This document shows, piece by piece, positions 56,588-64,000 of a DNA stretch of 64,000 bases (its first letter is position 1; the number at the start of each line of letters is the position of its first letter). Where the stretch lies: NCBI GenBank assembly GCA_015661095.1, contig JACVQI010000001.1:1-64000 (forward strand), read 5' to 3'. The translations under genes were made by a program, and so were the position numbers. Below the pieces are notes generated by a model. The model was not told where the DNA came from. It was given only the letters and a program-made list of their open reading frames with translations, and ran no database searches. Source of the DNA: Gammaproteobacteria bacterium. GTDB lineage: Bacteria > Pseudomonadota > Gammaproteobacteria > Eutrophobiales > Eutrophobiaceae.

Positions 56588-57730
56588 TTAATCGGCTTGT
56601 CGGCGTAAAAAAGCTGGAATATCCAGATACTCCGGATCTTCATGCAGGGGGTTAATGTTCGCTTTGGGCCCCTGATTACGCATGATGGTCGGTCTTTCCA
56701 ACTCCTTATAATCCACGCCACCAATGGTTGGTTGGACCAGTTTTACCCGGGATAAATCATCCTGACGGGCAGAAAATTGTCCTAAACCGGTAGCTACGAT
56801 AGTTACCCGCATCTCTCCACTTAACTCCGGATCGATTACCGTACCGACCACGACGGTCGCGTTTTCTGAAGCGAATTGTTTGATGGTTTTACCTACTTCA
56901 TCGAATTCACCGATAGTCAGGTCCATACCTGCAGTAATGTTCACCAAGATACCCTTGGCTCCGGTAAGATTGACATCCTCCAATAGCGGGCTTGAAATTG
57001 CGGCTTCGGCTGCCACAACGGCACGATCTTCCCCTTGCGCTTTACCTGATCCCATCATGGCCATACCCATTTCCGACATGACGGTACGGACGTCGGCAAA
57101 ATCGACATTAATCAGGCCGGGGCATGTGATCAGTTGCGCGATACCCTGTACCGCACCCAGCAATACATCATTGGCGGCGCTGAAGGCATTGAGCAAGCTG
57201 ACATCACGGCCCAGAACGGTTAATAATTTCTCATTTGGTATGGTGATCAGCGAATCCACAAATTGACTTAATTCCCGGATACCGTTGTCGGCAATTTGTG
57301 CCCGCTTTTTACCTTCAAAGGAAAACGGTCGCGTTACCACCGCCACGGTCAGGATACCCATTTCCTTGGCGACCTGGGCGACTATCGGCGCCGCTCCCGT
57401 ACCGGTTCCGCCGCCCATCCCGGCGGTAATAAATATCATGTCAGCCCCCTCCAGAATATCCATAATCCGATCCCGATCTTCCAGCGCAGCCTGACGGCCG
57501 ACATCCGGATTAGCCCCCGCACCCAGACCCTTGGTAACGCTGGCGCCCATTTGCAGAATCGTCTTTGCCGAAGAGTTCTTTAACGCCTGCGCATCTGTGT
57601 TGCTGCAGATGAATTCAACCCCCTCAATTTCTGCTTTCACCATATGTTCGATGGCATTACCCCCACCACCACCTACTCCAATAACTTTTATAACCGCAGT
57701 CTGATTGGCTGCATCAACTAATTCAAACAT
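56588..57730 (-). CDS. ftsZ: Cell division protein FtsZ
   Basis: This 380-residue tubulin homologue polymerises at midcell. The GTP-binding signature is GGGTGTGAAP, with GGGGGNAIEHM near the N-terminus and NVDFADVRTVM in the T7 region, which carries the catalytic Asp. The C-terminal tail DIPAFLRRQAD matches the conserved peptide bound by FtsA, ZipA and ZapD. It follows ftsA by 37 bp, starts with ATG and has the usual length. Confidence 0.98.
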   Translation of the reverse strand: MFELVDAANQTAVIKVIGVGGGGGNAIEHMVKAEIEGVEFICSNTDAQALKNSSAKTILQMGASVTKGLGAGANPDVGRQAALEDRDRIMDILEGADMIFITAGMGGGTGTGAAPIVAQVAKEMGILTVAVVTRPFSFEGKKRAQIADNGIRELSQFVDSLITIPNEKLLTVLGRDVSLLNAFSAANDVLLGAVQGIAQLITCPGLINVDFADVRTVMSEMGMAMMGSGKAQGEDRAVVAAEAAISSPLLEDVNLTGAKGILVNITAGMDLTIGEFDEVGKTIKQFASENATVVVGTVIDPELSGEMRVTIVATGLGQFSARQDDLSRVKLVQPTIGGVDYKELERPTIMRNQGPKANINPLHEDPEYLDIPAFLRRQAD

Positions 57731-57767
57731 TCCGGATCCTCCTCTAGATTAATAATAATAATGACAA

Positions 57768-59003
57768 CTAAAAGGTACCTTGAAACCAATTGCGCATCCT
57801 CTGCCAGACTCCCTTGACACTACTGTCAAAATTCACTCCTGGTATGGCATTTCGTAACTGCTTCTGACCAAACAACAATAATCCGACTCCAGTAGAATAA
57901 ATCGGATTTTTGACAACATCTGATAAGCCGCTGACAAACTGGGGGACGCCAACTCTGACCGGCATATGAAATATTTCTTCTGCCAGTTCCACGGCGCCTT
58001 CCATCTTGGCGCTGCCACCGGTTAACACCACACCAGCCGCAATCAATTCCTCATAACCACTGCGTCTTAATTCGGCTTGCACCAGTGAAAACAGCTCCTC
58101 ATATCTGGGCTGAACCACCTCCGCGAGCGTTTGCCTCGCCAATCGTCGCGCTGGCCTGTCTCCGACGCTGGGGACCTCTATGGTTTCCTCACGATTTGCC
58201 AATTGGGTCAGGGCGCAGGCATATCTGACCTTGATATCTTCGGCATGCTGTGTAGGCGTTCTCAGGGCTACGGCTATATCATTAGTCACCTGATCGCCGG
58301 CGATAGGAATAACCGCGGTATGATGAATTGATCCGTCAGTAAAGATCGCGATGTCGGTAGTACCTCCACCGATATCAACCAGGCAGACACCTAGATTCTT
58401 TTCATCCTCAGTCAATACAGCGGCGCTGGAAGCCAATTGTTCAAGAATGATGTCATCGACCTCTAGGCCACAGCGCCTGACGCATTTGATGATATTTTGC
58501 GCTGAACTGACGGATCCCGTGACCATATGCACCTTGGCCTCGAGCCTGACACCGGACATACCGATCGGTTCTTTGATACCTTCCTGACTATCGATGACGA
58601 ACTCCTGTGGCAAAATATGCAATATCTTTTGATCCGCAGGTATCGCCACAGCCCGTGCTGCATCAATGACACGGTCGACATCTCCTATTGATACTTCGTT
58701 GTCCCTGATAGCAACTATCCCGTGAGAATTGAGACTTCTTATATGGCTGCCGGCTATGCCCGCATAGACCGAATGAATTTCGCACCCAGCCATCAGTTCG
58801 GCTTCCTCGATGGCGCGCTGAATTGTCTGCACCGTCGATTCAATATTTACAACAACACCTTTTTTCAGACCCCGGGATTGGCTTGATCCTAGCCCGATGA
58901 TTTCAATCTCGTCGCTGGATGTTACTTCGCCAACAATTGCCACCACCTTGGAAGTTCCGATATCCAGTCCAACAATCAGATTTTTATCAGCTTTTTTAGC
59001 CAT
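57768..59003 (-). CDS. ftsA: Cell division protein FtsA
   Basis: FtsA is an actin-like ATPase that tethers FtsZ to the membrane. The 411-residue protein has the phosphate loops VGLDIGTSKV and DIGGGTTDIAIF, GGSAKMEGAVELAEEIF in the adenosine region, and a C-terminal amphipathic helix (VWQRMRNWFQGTF) for membrane binding. It overlaps ftsQ by 8 bp, so the two are coupled. Confidence 0.97.
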   Translation of the reverse strand: MAKKADKNLIVGLDIGTSKVVAIVGEVTSSDEIEIIGLGSSQSRGLKKGVVVNIESTVQTIQRAIEEAELMAGCEIHSVYAGIAGSHIRSLNSHGIVAIRDNEVSIGDVDRVIDAARAVAIPADQKILHILPQEFVIDSQEGIKEPIGMSGVRLEAKVHMVTGSVSSAQNIIKCVRRCGLEVDDIILEQLASSAAVLTEDEKNLGVCLVDIGGGTTDIAIFTDGSIHHTAVIPIAGDQVTNDIAVALRTPTQHAEDIKVRYACALTQLANREETIEVPSVGDRPARRLARQTLAEVVQPRYEELFSLVQAELRRSGYEELIAAGVVLTGGSAKMEGAVELAEEIFHMPVRVGVPQFVSGLSDVVKNPIYSTGVGLLLFGQKQLRNAIPGVNFDSSVKGVWQRMRNWFQGTF

Positions 59004-59784
59004 GATTCTGCCCTAACTCAGAGTTATATAATTTATATTTCCATCTGACCGCGAAACCGTTCGTATAACGCAAGTCGACAGTTTCCATTTCCTGCAGGTT
59101 TTCCGATGGTCCTGATTTAAGATACGTTACGAATCTTGCCAGTCTATTCAGAATATTTTTTCTACCGAGTATTAAGAGCGGACCGTTAGATAAGCGCATT
59201 GTCCACGAACGTCGATCATTAAGAGTCAACCCGCTGATTACATAACCGGTGTCCATGAGGACTTTCTGGAACTCCTGATATTGCGACAACATCTGGCCAT
59301 AGGTCTCGGTCGGCCCGCGTAATACCGGCAAACCTTCCGGATAGGTGTATGGCTCGGGTGTAAATAACACTCCATCCGGATTGATCAAACCCGAGTCGCC
59401 CCAGCGAGCTACTGCCACCTGCTCGGAAACCTGCACCGTCAATCTATCAGGCCAGTTTCTGAGCACTGTAACCTGGTGCACCCATGGATCCATTAGCAAT
59501 ATTTTCTTAATCACTTCCACATTAACGTTAAAAAACCCGCCTCGTACTGTATCCGTTACTATCGCCTCCAGCCGATCAGGGGCCAGCTGCTGAAACTCAC
59601 CTTCAACCCTGACCTTTTTAATCGGCAATATGTCAGGTCGCATCAAGGTCATTAACGCCCACACCATCGACACAATAATCAGCAGCATCAGCAACAGGCT
59701 GGATCTGATCTTCTTTAGCGATGGAGCCTTGGAATCCACCATGAGATTATCCTCACCATAAGCTTCGGCAGCTTGAATTCTCAT
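58996..59784 (-). CDS. ftsQ: Cell division protein FtsQ
   Basis: The 262-residue bitopic protein has one membrane span (about 29-50) after a short cytoplasmic end. The periplasmic POTRA domain begins at IKKVRVEGEFQQL, followed by the FtsQ domain with VQVSEQVAVARWGD and VDLRYTNGFAVRWK, the C-terminal FtsQ motif. It joins FtsL and FtsB. It starts 19 bp after murB, the place where ddlB lies in many relatives. Confidence 0.93.
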   Translation of the reverse strand: MRIQAAEAYGEDNLMVDSKAPSLKKIRSSLLLMLLIIVSMVWALMTLMRPDILPIKKVRVEGEFQQLAPDRLEAIVTDTVRGGFFNVNVEVIKKILLMDPWVHQVTVLRNWPDRLTVQVSEQVAVARWGDSGLINPDGVLFTPEPYTYPEGLPVLRGPTETYGQMLSQYQEFQKVLMDTGYVISGLTLNDRRSWTMRLSNGPLLILGRKNILNRLARFVTYLKSGPSENLQEMETVDLRYTNGFAVRWKYKLYNSELGQNHG

Positions 59785-59803
59785 GTCCGAACCTCATTAT
59801 TTT

Positions 59804-60766
59804 TCATGGCGCCACTGTTTCCCCGATAATCCGCACTTCCGGTTCCAGATCGACTCCAGTTTGTTCCCTCACCCGTTGTTGAATTATTTTAATCAAATGT
59901 TCTATCTCCCCGGCGCTGGCCCCGCCTTCGTTGATGATGAAGTTTGCGTGTTTTTCGGAAACGCGGGCCTTGCCAACGCTCATTCCCTTCAGGTCACAGA
60001 CATCGATCAAACGTCCGGCGTAATCACCTGCTGGATTGCGGAATACCGAACCACAGCTGAATTGACCGGTCGGCTGGGATACCGACCGTTTAGCCAGTAA
60101 TTCCCGCAGGCGGATAGAAGCGGTTTTGTTGGAATCCGGCGGCAGTTGAAACTCCGCGGACATAAACCATTCATCATCGGACAGATTCACAAAACGGTAA
60201 CTTACTTCGAATTCATCGCGGGCTCTGGTACGTATCGTCCCGTTACGGCTGATCGTGGTAGCACACTTAACGTAGTCCCAGGTCTCACCGCCGAAAGCGC
60301 CGGCATTCATGGCCAGGGCGCCGCCGATGGTACCCGGGATACCGGCCAGGAATTCAATTCCCCTTAATCCCGCCTGCACTGCATGGCGCGCGAATTTATT
60401 ACAGCTGGTGCCAGCCCCAACCTTAATGACGTTAGTGCCGCTCATAAAAATTTCATCCAGCACGCCGGAAACAGCGATTACTGTGCCCCTGTAGCCGCCA
60501 TCACGTACCAGTAAATTACTGCCCAAACCCATCCAGATCAGGGCTTCATCATGCTGACATTGCGATAAATACTGTGACAGATCAGCCAGATCAGCAGGTA
60601 TATAAAATCTATCAGCGCAACCGCCGGCACGCCAGGAGGTGTGTTTGGACATCGGCTCCTGCAACTTCACGACACCACGCAAGGTTGCTTCGTCTGTTCG
60701 TTCCGCCATAGCCACCGGGCTCAGTTTGATTTCATCATGTAAATATCCTGCCGTTAACACATACAC
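59804..60766 (-). CDS. murB: UDP-N-acetylenolpyruvoylglucosamine reductase
   Basis: MurB reduces UDP-GlcNAc-enolpyruvate to UDP-MurNAc with FAD and NADPH. The sequence has HTSWRAGG, GLGSNLLVRDGGY, the FAD site GIPGTIGGALAMNAGAFGGE, and FSCGSVFRNPAGDYAGRLID with the catalytic Ser. Its length and motifs fit the short type IIa form (about 300 residues). The frame opens with GTG at 60766 right after the murC stop; ATG at 60709 (MAERTDEAT) is an alternative start and could be the true one. The C-terminal GEIEHLIKIIQQRV is typical. Confidence 0.95.
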   Translation of the reverse strand: MYVLTAGYLHDEIKLSPVAMAERTDEATLRGVVKLQEPMSKHTSWRAGGCADRFYIPADLADLSQYLSQCQHDEALIWMGLGSNLLVRDGGYRGTVIAVSGVLDEIFMSGTNVIKVGAGTSCNKFARHAVQAGLRGIEFLAGIPGTIGGALAMNAGAFGGETWDYVKCATTISRNGTIRTRARDEFEVSYRFVNLSDDEWFMSAEFQLPPDSNKTASIRLRELLAKRSVSQPTGQFSCGSVFRNPAGDYAGRLIDVCDLKGMSVGKARVSEKHANFIINEGGASAGEIEHLIKIIQQRVREQTGVDLEPEVRIIGETVAP

Positions 60767-60767
60767 C

Positions 60768-62189
60768 TCAATGGACAGTCGATCCGTATTGATTCAGCAA
60801 GTTACCACCGAGTGAACCAATACTGCCCGCGCCGAGGATTAATAAAATATCCTGGTCTCGCACTAATTCTGGAATCACCACATGGACATCGGCGAGATTT
60901 TCTCTATACAGGGGAGTGATTTTGCCTTGCGCCTGGATAGCCTGCGCCAGCACGGCGCCGGTCACACCTGCGATTGGAACCTCTCCCGCGGCGTAAATAC
61001 CCAGCAGAATCAACACATCTACAGTCGCCAGGATCGCGGCGAATTCCGCGAATAAATCCCGGGTGCGTGTATACCGATGGGGCTGGAAAATCACTACCAG
61101 GCGTCTACCGGGCCAGCCAGATTTTACCGCCGCCAGTGTTGCGGCAATCTCGGCCGGATGATGGGCATAGTCATCGATCAACAGCACGGATTTATGATTG
61201 ATACGGATCTCGCCCAGGATCTGGCAGCGCCTGCCGATACCCTGAAAATTCGCCAAGGCCCTAGTCATAACCCCCCGGTCGATACCGAGTTCCGTGGCAA
61301 CCGCCAACGCGGCCAGTGCATTGAGTACATTATGTTTACCCGGCAGATTCAGTTTTACTTCAAAACTCTGATCCGGCTCGCCATGGCATACTTCAAACAC
61401 CGTCGTGCTTTTATCGTAGCGTATATTACGGGCAGTGAAGTCCGCCGTGTTATCGATTCCATAAGTGATAAAGGAATTGGCAATCTTCTCTATAACCTCC
61501 CTGGAGCCGGCATTGTCGACACAGACAACAGCCAGACCGTAGAATGGCAGGCGATTCAGAAACTCCACGAAATTGCGCTTCAGCAGCGCGAAGTCACCAG
61601 CATAATTTTCAAGGTGTTCCGGATCGATATTGGTCAACACTGCAATGACGGGCTGCAGATGATGAAACGATGCGTCACTCTCGTCCGCTTCTGCCACCAG
61701 ATATTTTCCCGCACCCAGTCTGGCATGAGAACCGGCGCTGTTGAGCAACCCGCCGATGACATAGGTCGGATCGAATCCGCCTTCAGCCAGCAGACTGGCG
61801 ATAAGGCTGGTGGTCGTGGTCTTGCCGTGCGTACCGGCAACCGCGATACCTGACTGGAAACGCATCAGTTCCGCCAGCATTTGTGCGCGGCGGATCACGG
61901 GTATGCGTTTTTGCCGCGCGGATTGTAATTCCGGATTATCGGCAGCAACGGCGCTAGAATAGACCACCACGTCACTGCCATTAATATGACTGGCGCTATG
62001 TCCCAGGCTGACCTTGAGACCAAGTTCCCGCAAGTGTTTCGTGGTGCGACTTTCGTTCTGATCCGTGCCCGACACTATATAACCCAGATTGTGCAGCACT
62101 TCAGCGATACCACTCATGCCCGCGCCACCGATGCCGACGAAATGGATATGCCGTACCCGACCCATAGTATGACCATTCCGATCAGGCAT
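60768..62189 (-). CDS. murC: UDP-N-acetylmuramate-L-alanine ligase
   Basis: MurC adds L-Ala to UDP-MurNAc. The N-terminal Rossmann domain has HFVGIGGAGMSGIAEVL, the central ATPase has AGTHGKTTTTSLIASLL, then DESDASFHHLQP, and the C-terminal domain has DDYAHHPAEI. I use ATG 62189 (473 residues): it has a strong GGGGGAG just upstream and overlaps the end of murG by 8 bp. The frame extends further to 62216. It lies between murG and murB, as is common in gammaproteobacteria. Confidence 0.96.
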   Translation of the reverse strand: MPDRNGHTMGRVRHIHFVGIGGAGMSGIAEVLHNLGYIVSGTDQNESRTTKHLRELGLKVSLGHSASHINGSDVVVYSSAVAADNPELQSARQKRIPVIRRAQMLAELMRFQSGIAVAGTHGKTTTTSLIASLLAEGGFDPTYVIGGLLNSAGSHARLGAGKYLVAEADESDASFHHLQPVIAVLTNIDPEHLENYAGDFALLKRNFVEFLNRLPFYGLAVVCVDNAGSREVIEKIANSFITYGIDNTADFTARNIRYDKSTTVFEVCHGEPDQSFEVKLNLPGKHNVLNALAALAVATELGIDRGVMTRALANFQGIGRRCQILGEIRINHKSVLLIDDYAHHPAEIAATLAAVKSGWPGRRLVVIFQPHRYTRTRDLFAEFAAILATVDVLILLGIYAAGEVPIAGVTGAVLAQAIQAQGKITPLYRENLADVHVVIPELVRDQDILLILGAGSIGSLGGNLLNQYGSTVH

Positions 62190-63273
62190 ACGCTCCCCCC
62201 ATGCAGATGTCCCCAACGGTCCGAGTCGCGTCCGGTTTGGCCAACTGCCTCGCCGATTTGGCCATCTGTATCAGTTTGTCCCTGGCAAGGCTGTAATCAC
62301 TCAGCACGGCCACCAGTTTTTGCGCTTCGAGTTCCGCTTCCGAGAACAACAGCGCTCCGCCCTGTTCACTCAAAAACCTGGCATTGGTTGTCTGGTGATC
62401 ATCAACAGCATACGGAAATGGCACCAGAATGGAGGCGATACCCACCGCGCATAGTTCCGCTATCGTCAAGGCCCCGGCCCGACACAGGACGATGTCCGCC
62501 CAGGTGTATGCCGCTGCCATATCATCAATGTAAGGATCGATGCGAACCTGGCATGAGGTTTTGATCGCAGCATAATTTTCCTTTGCCCTGGTATAATTGC
62601 ACTCCCCGGTTTGATGCCAGATCTCAATCTGGACATTTGCATCCAGGCAGGTGAGCGCCGCGGGCAGCAGGTCGTTAAAAAACCTGGCGCCCTGACTGCC
62701 GCCGATAACCAGCAAATGCAGAGGACCGGTCACCCGGTCACGCAGCCTTTGTTCCGGATCGGGCAATGCCTGCAAATCGGCGCGGACAGGATTTCCCGTT
62801 GTATGAACGTGTGTACTCGCCGTAAATGTCCCGGGGAAACCCTCCATCACCGCATCAGCCAGTGGCGCGAGCAGGCGGTTAGTGAGTCCCAATATCGAAT
62901 TTTGCTCATGAATATAGAGTGGTATTCCCGACAGCCAGGCGGCAATACCACCCGGTCCGCTAACGAAACCACCCATTCCCAGAACTGCATCCGGTTTCAT
63001 GCGCCTGATGATAAATAAGGCGTTAATCACCGCTGCCAGGATCATTAACGGGGCCTTAAACCATTTCCAGATCCCTTTGCCGCGCAGACCGCTGATGCCA
63101 ATGGTGAGCAATTGATAGCCTCGCGCCGAGACCAACCTGGATTCAATCCCGTGGCTGGTACCCAGCCAGACAACAGTTACCGCGTGCTGTCTCAGATAGT
63201 CTGCGACCGCCAAAGCCGGGTAAACATGACCACCTGTACCACCTGCCATGATCAATACCGATTTATGCGGCAT
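62182..63273 (-). CDS. murG: UDP-GlcNAc:lipid I N-acetylglucosaminyltransferase
   Basis: MurG makes lipid II on the cytoplasmic face of the inner membrane. The 363-residue protein has the glycine-rich loops MAGGTGGHVYPALAVAD and MGGFVSGPGGIAAW, the GT28 motif IGGSQGARFFNDLLP and RAGALTIAELCAVG with the donor-site residues. The ATG at 63273 overlaps the ftsW stop by 11 bp, which couples translation. Confidence 0.97.
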   Translation of the reverse strand: MPHKSVLIMAGGTGGHVYPALAVADYLRQHAVTVVWLGTSHGIESRLVSARGYQLLTIGISGLRGKGIWKWFKAPLMILAAVINALFIIRRMKPDAVLGMGGFVSGPGGIAAWLSGIPLYIHEQNSILGLTNRLLAPLADAVMEGFPGTFTASTHVHTTGNPVRADLQALPDPEQRLRDRVTGPLHLLVIGGSQGARFFNDLLPAALTCLDANVQIEIWHQTGECNYTRAKENYAAIKTSCQVRIDPYIDDMAAAYTWADIVLCRAGALTIAELCAVGIASILVPFPYAVDDHQTTNARFLSEQGGALLFSEAELEAQKLVAVLSDYSLARDKLIQMAKSARQLAKPDATRTVGDICMGGAYA

Positions 63274-64000
63274 AGGTGTTCACCACCTCCGGCAGTCTGG
63301 CAGTGCCGGTGAAATGATTTTCGTATTCAATTCGTAACAACAATCCGATGAGTATGCAGTTACTGATCACACTATTACCACCATAACTCACAAACGGCAG
63401 CGTCAACCCCTTGGTCGGTAACAACCCCATGTTGACCCCCATATTGATGAAGGCTTGCATGCCTATCATCAGGCCTATGCCATAAGCCAAATAGGCAGCG
63501 AACTTTTTATCCAGCTCTTCGGCCACCTGGGCGATGACAAATGATCGCCAGACGATAAAAAAGAACAGGAGAATAACGGTTACACTCCCGAGCAAACCGA
63601 GTTCTTCCGCCAGCACGGCGAAAATGAAATCCGTATGCGCCTCCGGTAAATAAAACAGTTTCTGCACACTGCTGCCCAAACCAACGCCGAGCCACTCTCC
63701 GCGACCGAAGGCTACCAGTGCCTGTATCAATTGGAAGCCGGTATTATCGGGATCTGACCATGGATCCATGAAACTGACCAGGCGTTGCAGCCGGTAAGCG
63801 GAACCTAATGCCAGGGTGACCAGCGCCATGCCCGCGACCATGACCCAGGCGACAAACCGGCTTAACGGTACCCCGCCTACGAACAGCATGCCTAATGCTG
63901 CTGCAAAATAAACCACTGCCGTCCCGAAGTCTGGTTCAAGCAACAGTAACGCGGCCAGTGTCGTAACAACACTGACGGGGACGATGAATCCGGCCAGACT
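63263..64000 (-). CDS. ftsW: Lipid II polymerase FtsW (C-terminal part, start outside the window)
   Basis: The frame is open to the last base of the window. What is present is the C-terminal two thirds: LLLEPDFGTAVVYF with the catalytic Asp region, VSFMDPWSDPDNTGFQLIQ, GVGLGSSVQKLFYLPEAHTDFIFAV in two shorter blocks, and MGVNMGLLPTKGLTLPFVSYGG. These mark the SEDS glycosyltransferase FtsW and not RodA, in line with its position before murG. It ends 11 bp inside murG. Confidence 0.96.
   Translation of the reverse strand, partial: SLAGFIVPVSVVTTLAALLLLEPDFGTAVVYFAAALGMLFVGGVPLSRFVAWVMVAGMALVTLALGSAYRLQRLVSFMDPWSDPDNTGFQLIQALVAFGRGEWLGVGLGSSVQKLFYLPEAHTDFIFAVLAEELGLLGSVTVILLFFFIVWRSFVIAQVAEELDKKFAAYLAYGIGLMIGMQAFINMGVNMGLLPTKGLTLPFVSYGGNSVISNCILIGLLLRIEYENHFTGTARLPEVVNTYAA

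Overview
This window reads as a chromosomal segment of a Gram-negative proteobacterium, most likely a gammaproteobacterium; a betaproteobacterium cannot be excluded. The reasons are the gene orders bamD/rluD-pgeF...clpB, pilB-pilC-pilD-coaE-zapD-yacG and ftsW-murG-murC-murB-ftsQ-ftsA-ftsZ-lpxC...secA, together with lpxC, lipoprotein BamD and type IV pili. Base composition is mixed: housekeeping genes look like about 50-57% GC, while 8.5-13.9 kb drops well below 40%.

Region 1 (1-20.9 kb) is a surface-polysaccharide locus. It holds four GT4 glycosyltransferases, a GT2 enzyme, UDP-GlcNAc 2-epimerase, a heparinase II/III-family protein, a glutamine-dependent asparagine synthase homologue, a fused dehydrogenase/Gfo-Idh-MocA oxidoreductase and up to five methyltransferases. 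Most genes point left. An AT-rich block on the other strand (8.5-13.9 kb) carries a Wzm/Wzt-type ABC exporter with a long C-terminal domain, a beta-propeller-like protein of unknown function and methyltransferases. It looks like a separately acquired cassette.

Region 2 (20.9-32.5 kb) is the most unusual part. The major pilin gene pilA has a convincing sigma-54 promoter. On one side lies a GT-C-like membrane protein. On the other lie a DUF2723 (TMEM260-like) membrane glycosyltransferase, a fusion of an LtaS/EptA-type phosphoglycerol transferase with a glycerophosphodiester phosphodiesterase, and a Dpm1-like GT2-GtrA protein. Directly upstream of these are pilR and pilS, whose products should activate pilA. 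I infer a dedicated pilin-decoration locus that would add polyprenyl-linked sugars and phosphoglycerol; this is a hypothesis from domain content and gene order.

Region 3 (32.5-43.4 kb) is housekeeping: sucC-sucD, nadE, bamD divergent from rluD-pgeF, a glutamate dehydrogenase, and clpB behind a near-consensus heat-shock promoter. A 43-codon ORF encoding a possible small exported peptide lies between clpB and pilB.

Region 4 (43.4-48.9 kb) is pilB-pilC-pilD-coaE-zapD-yacG. Region 5 (48.9-64 kb), transcribed leftward, runs from ftsW (cut by the window end) through murG, murC, murB, ftsQ, ftsA, ftsZ and lpxC to an M23 peptidase, secA, argJ and a Nudix/ThiE-like fusion. A DUF721 (DciA-like) gene is placed divergently. 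No ddl gene is present between murB and ftsQ.
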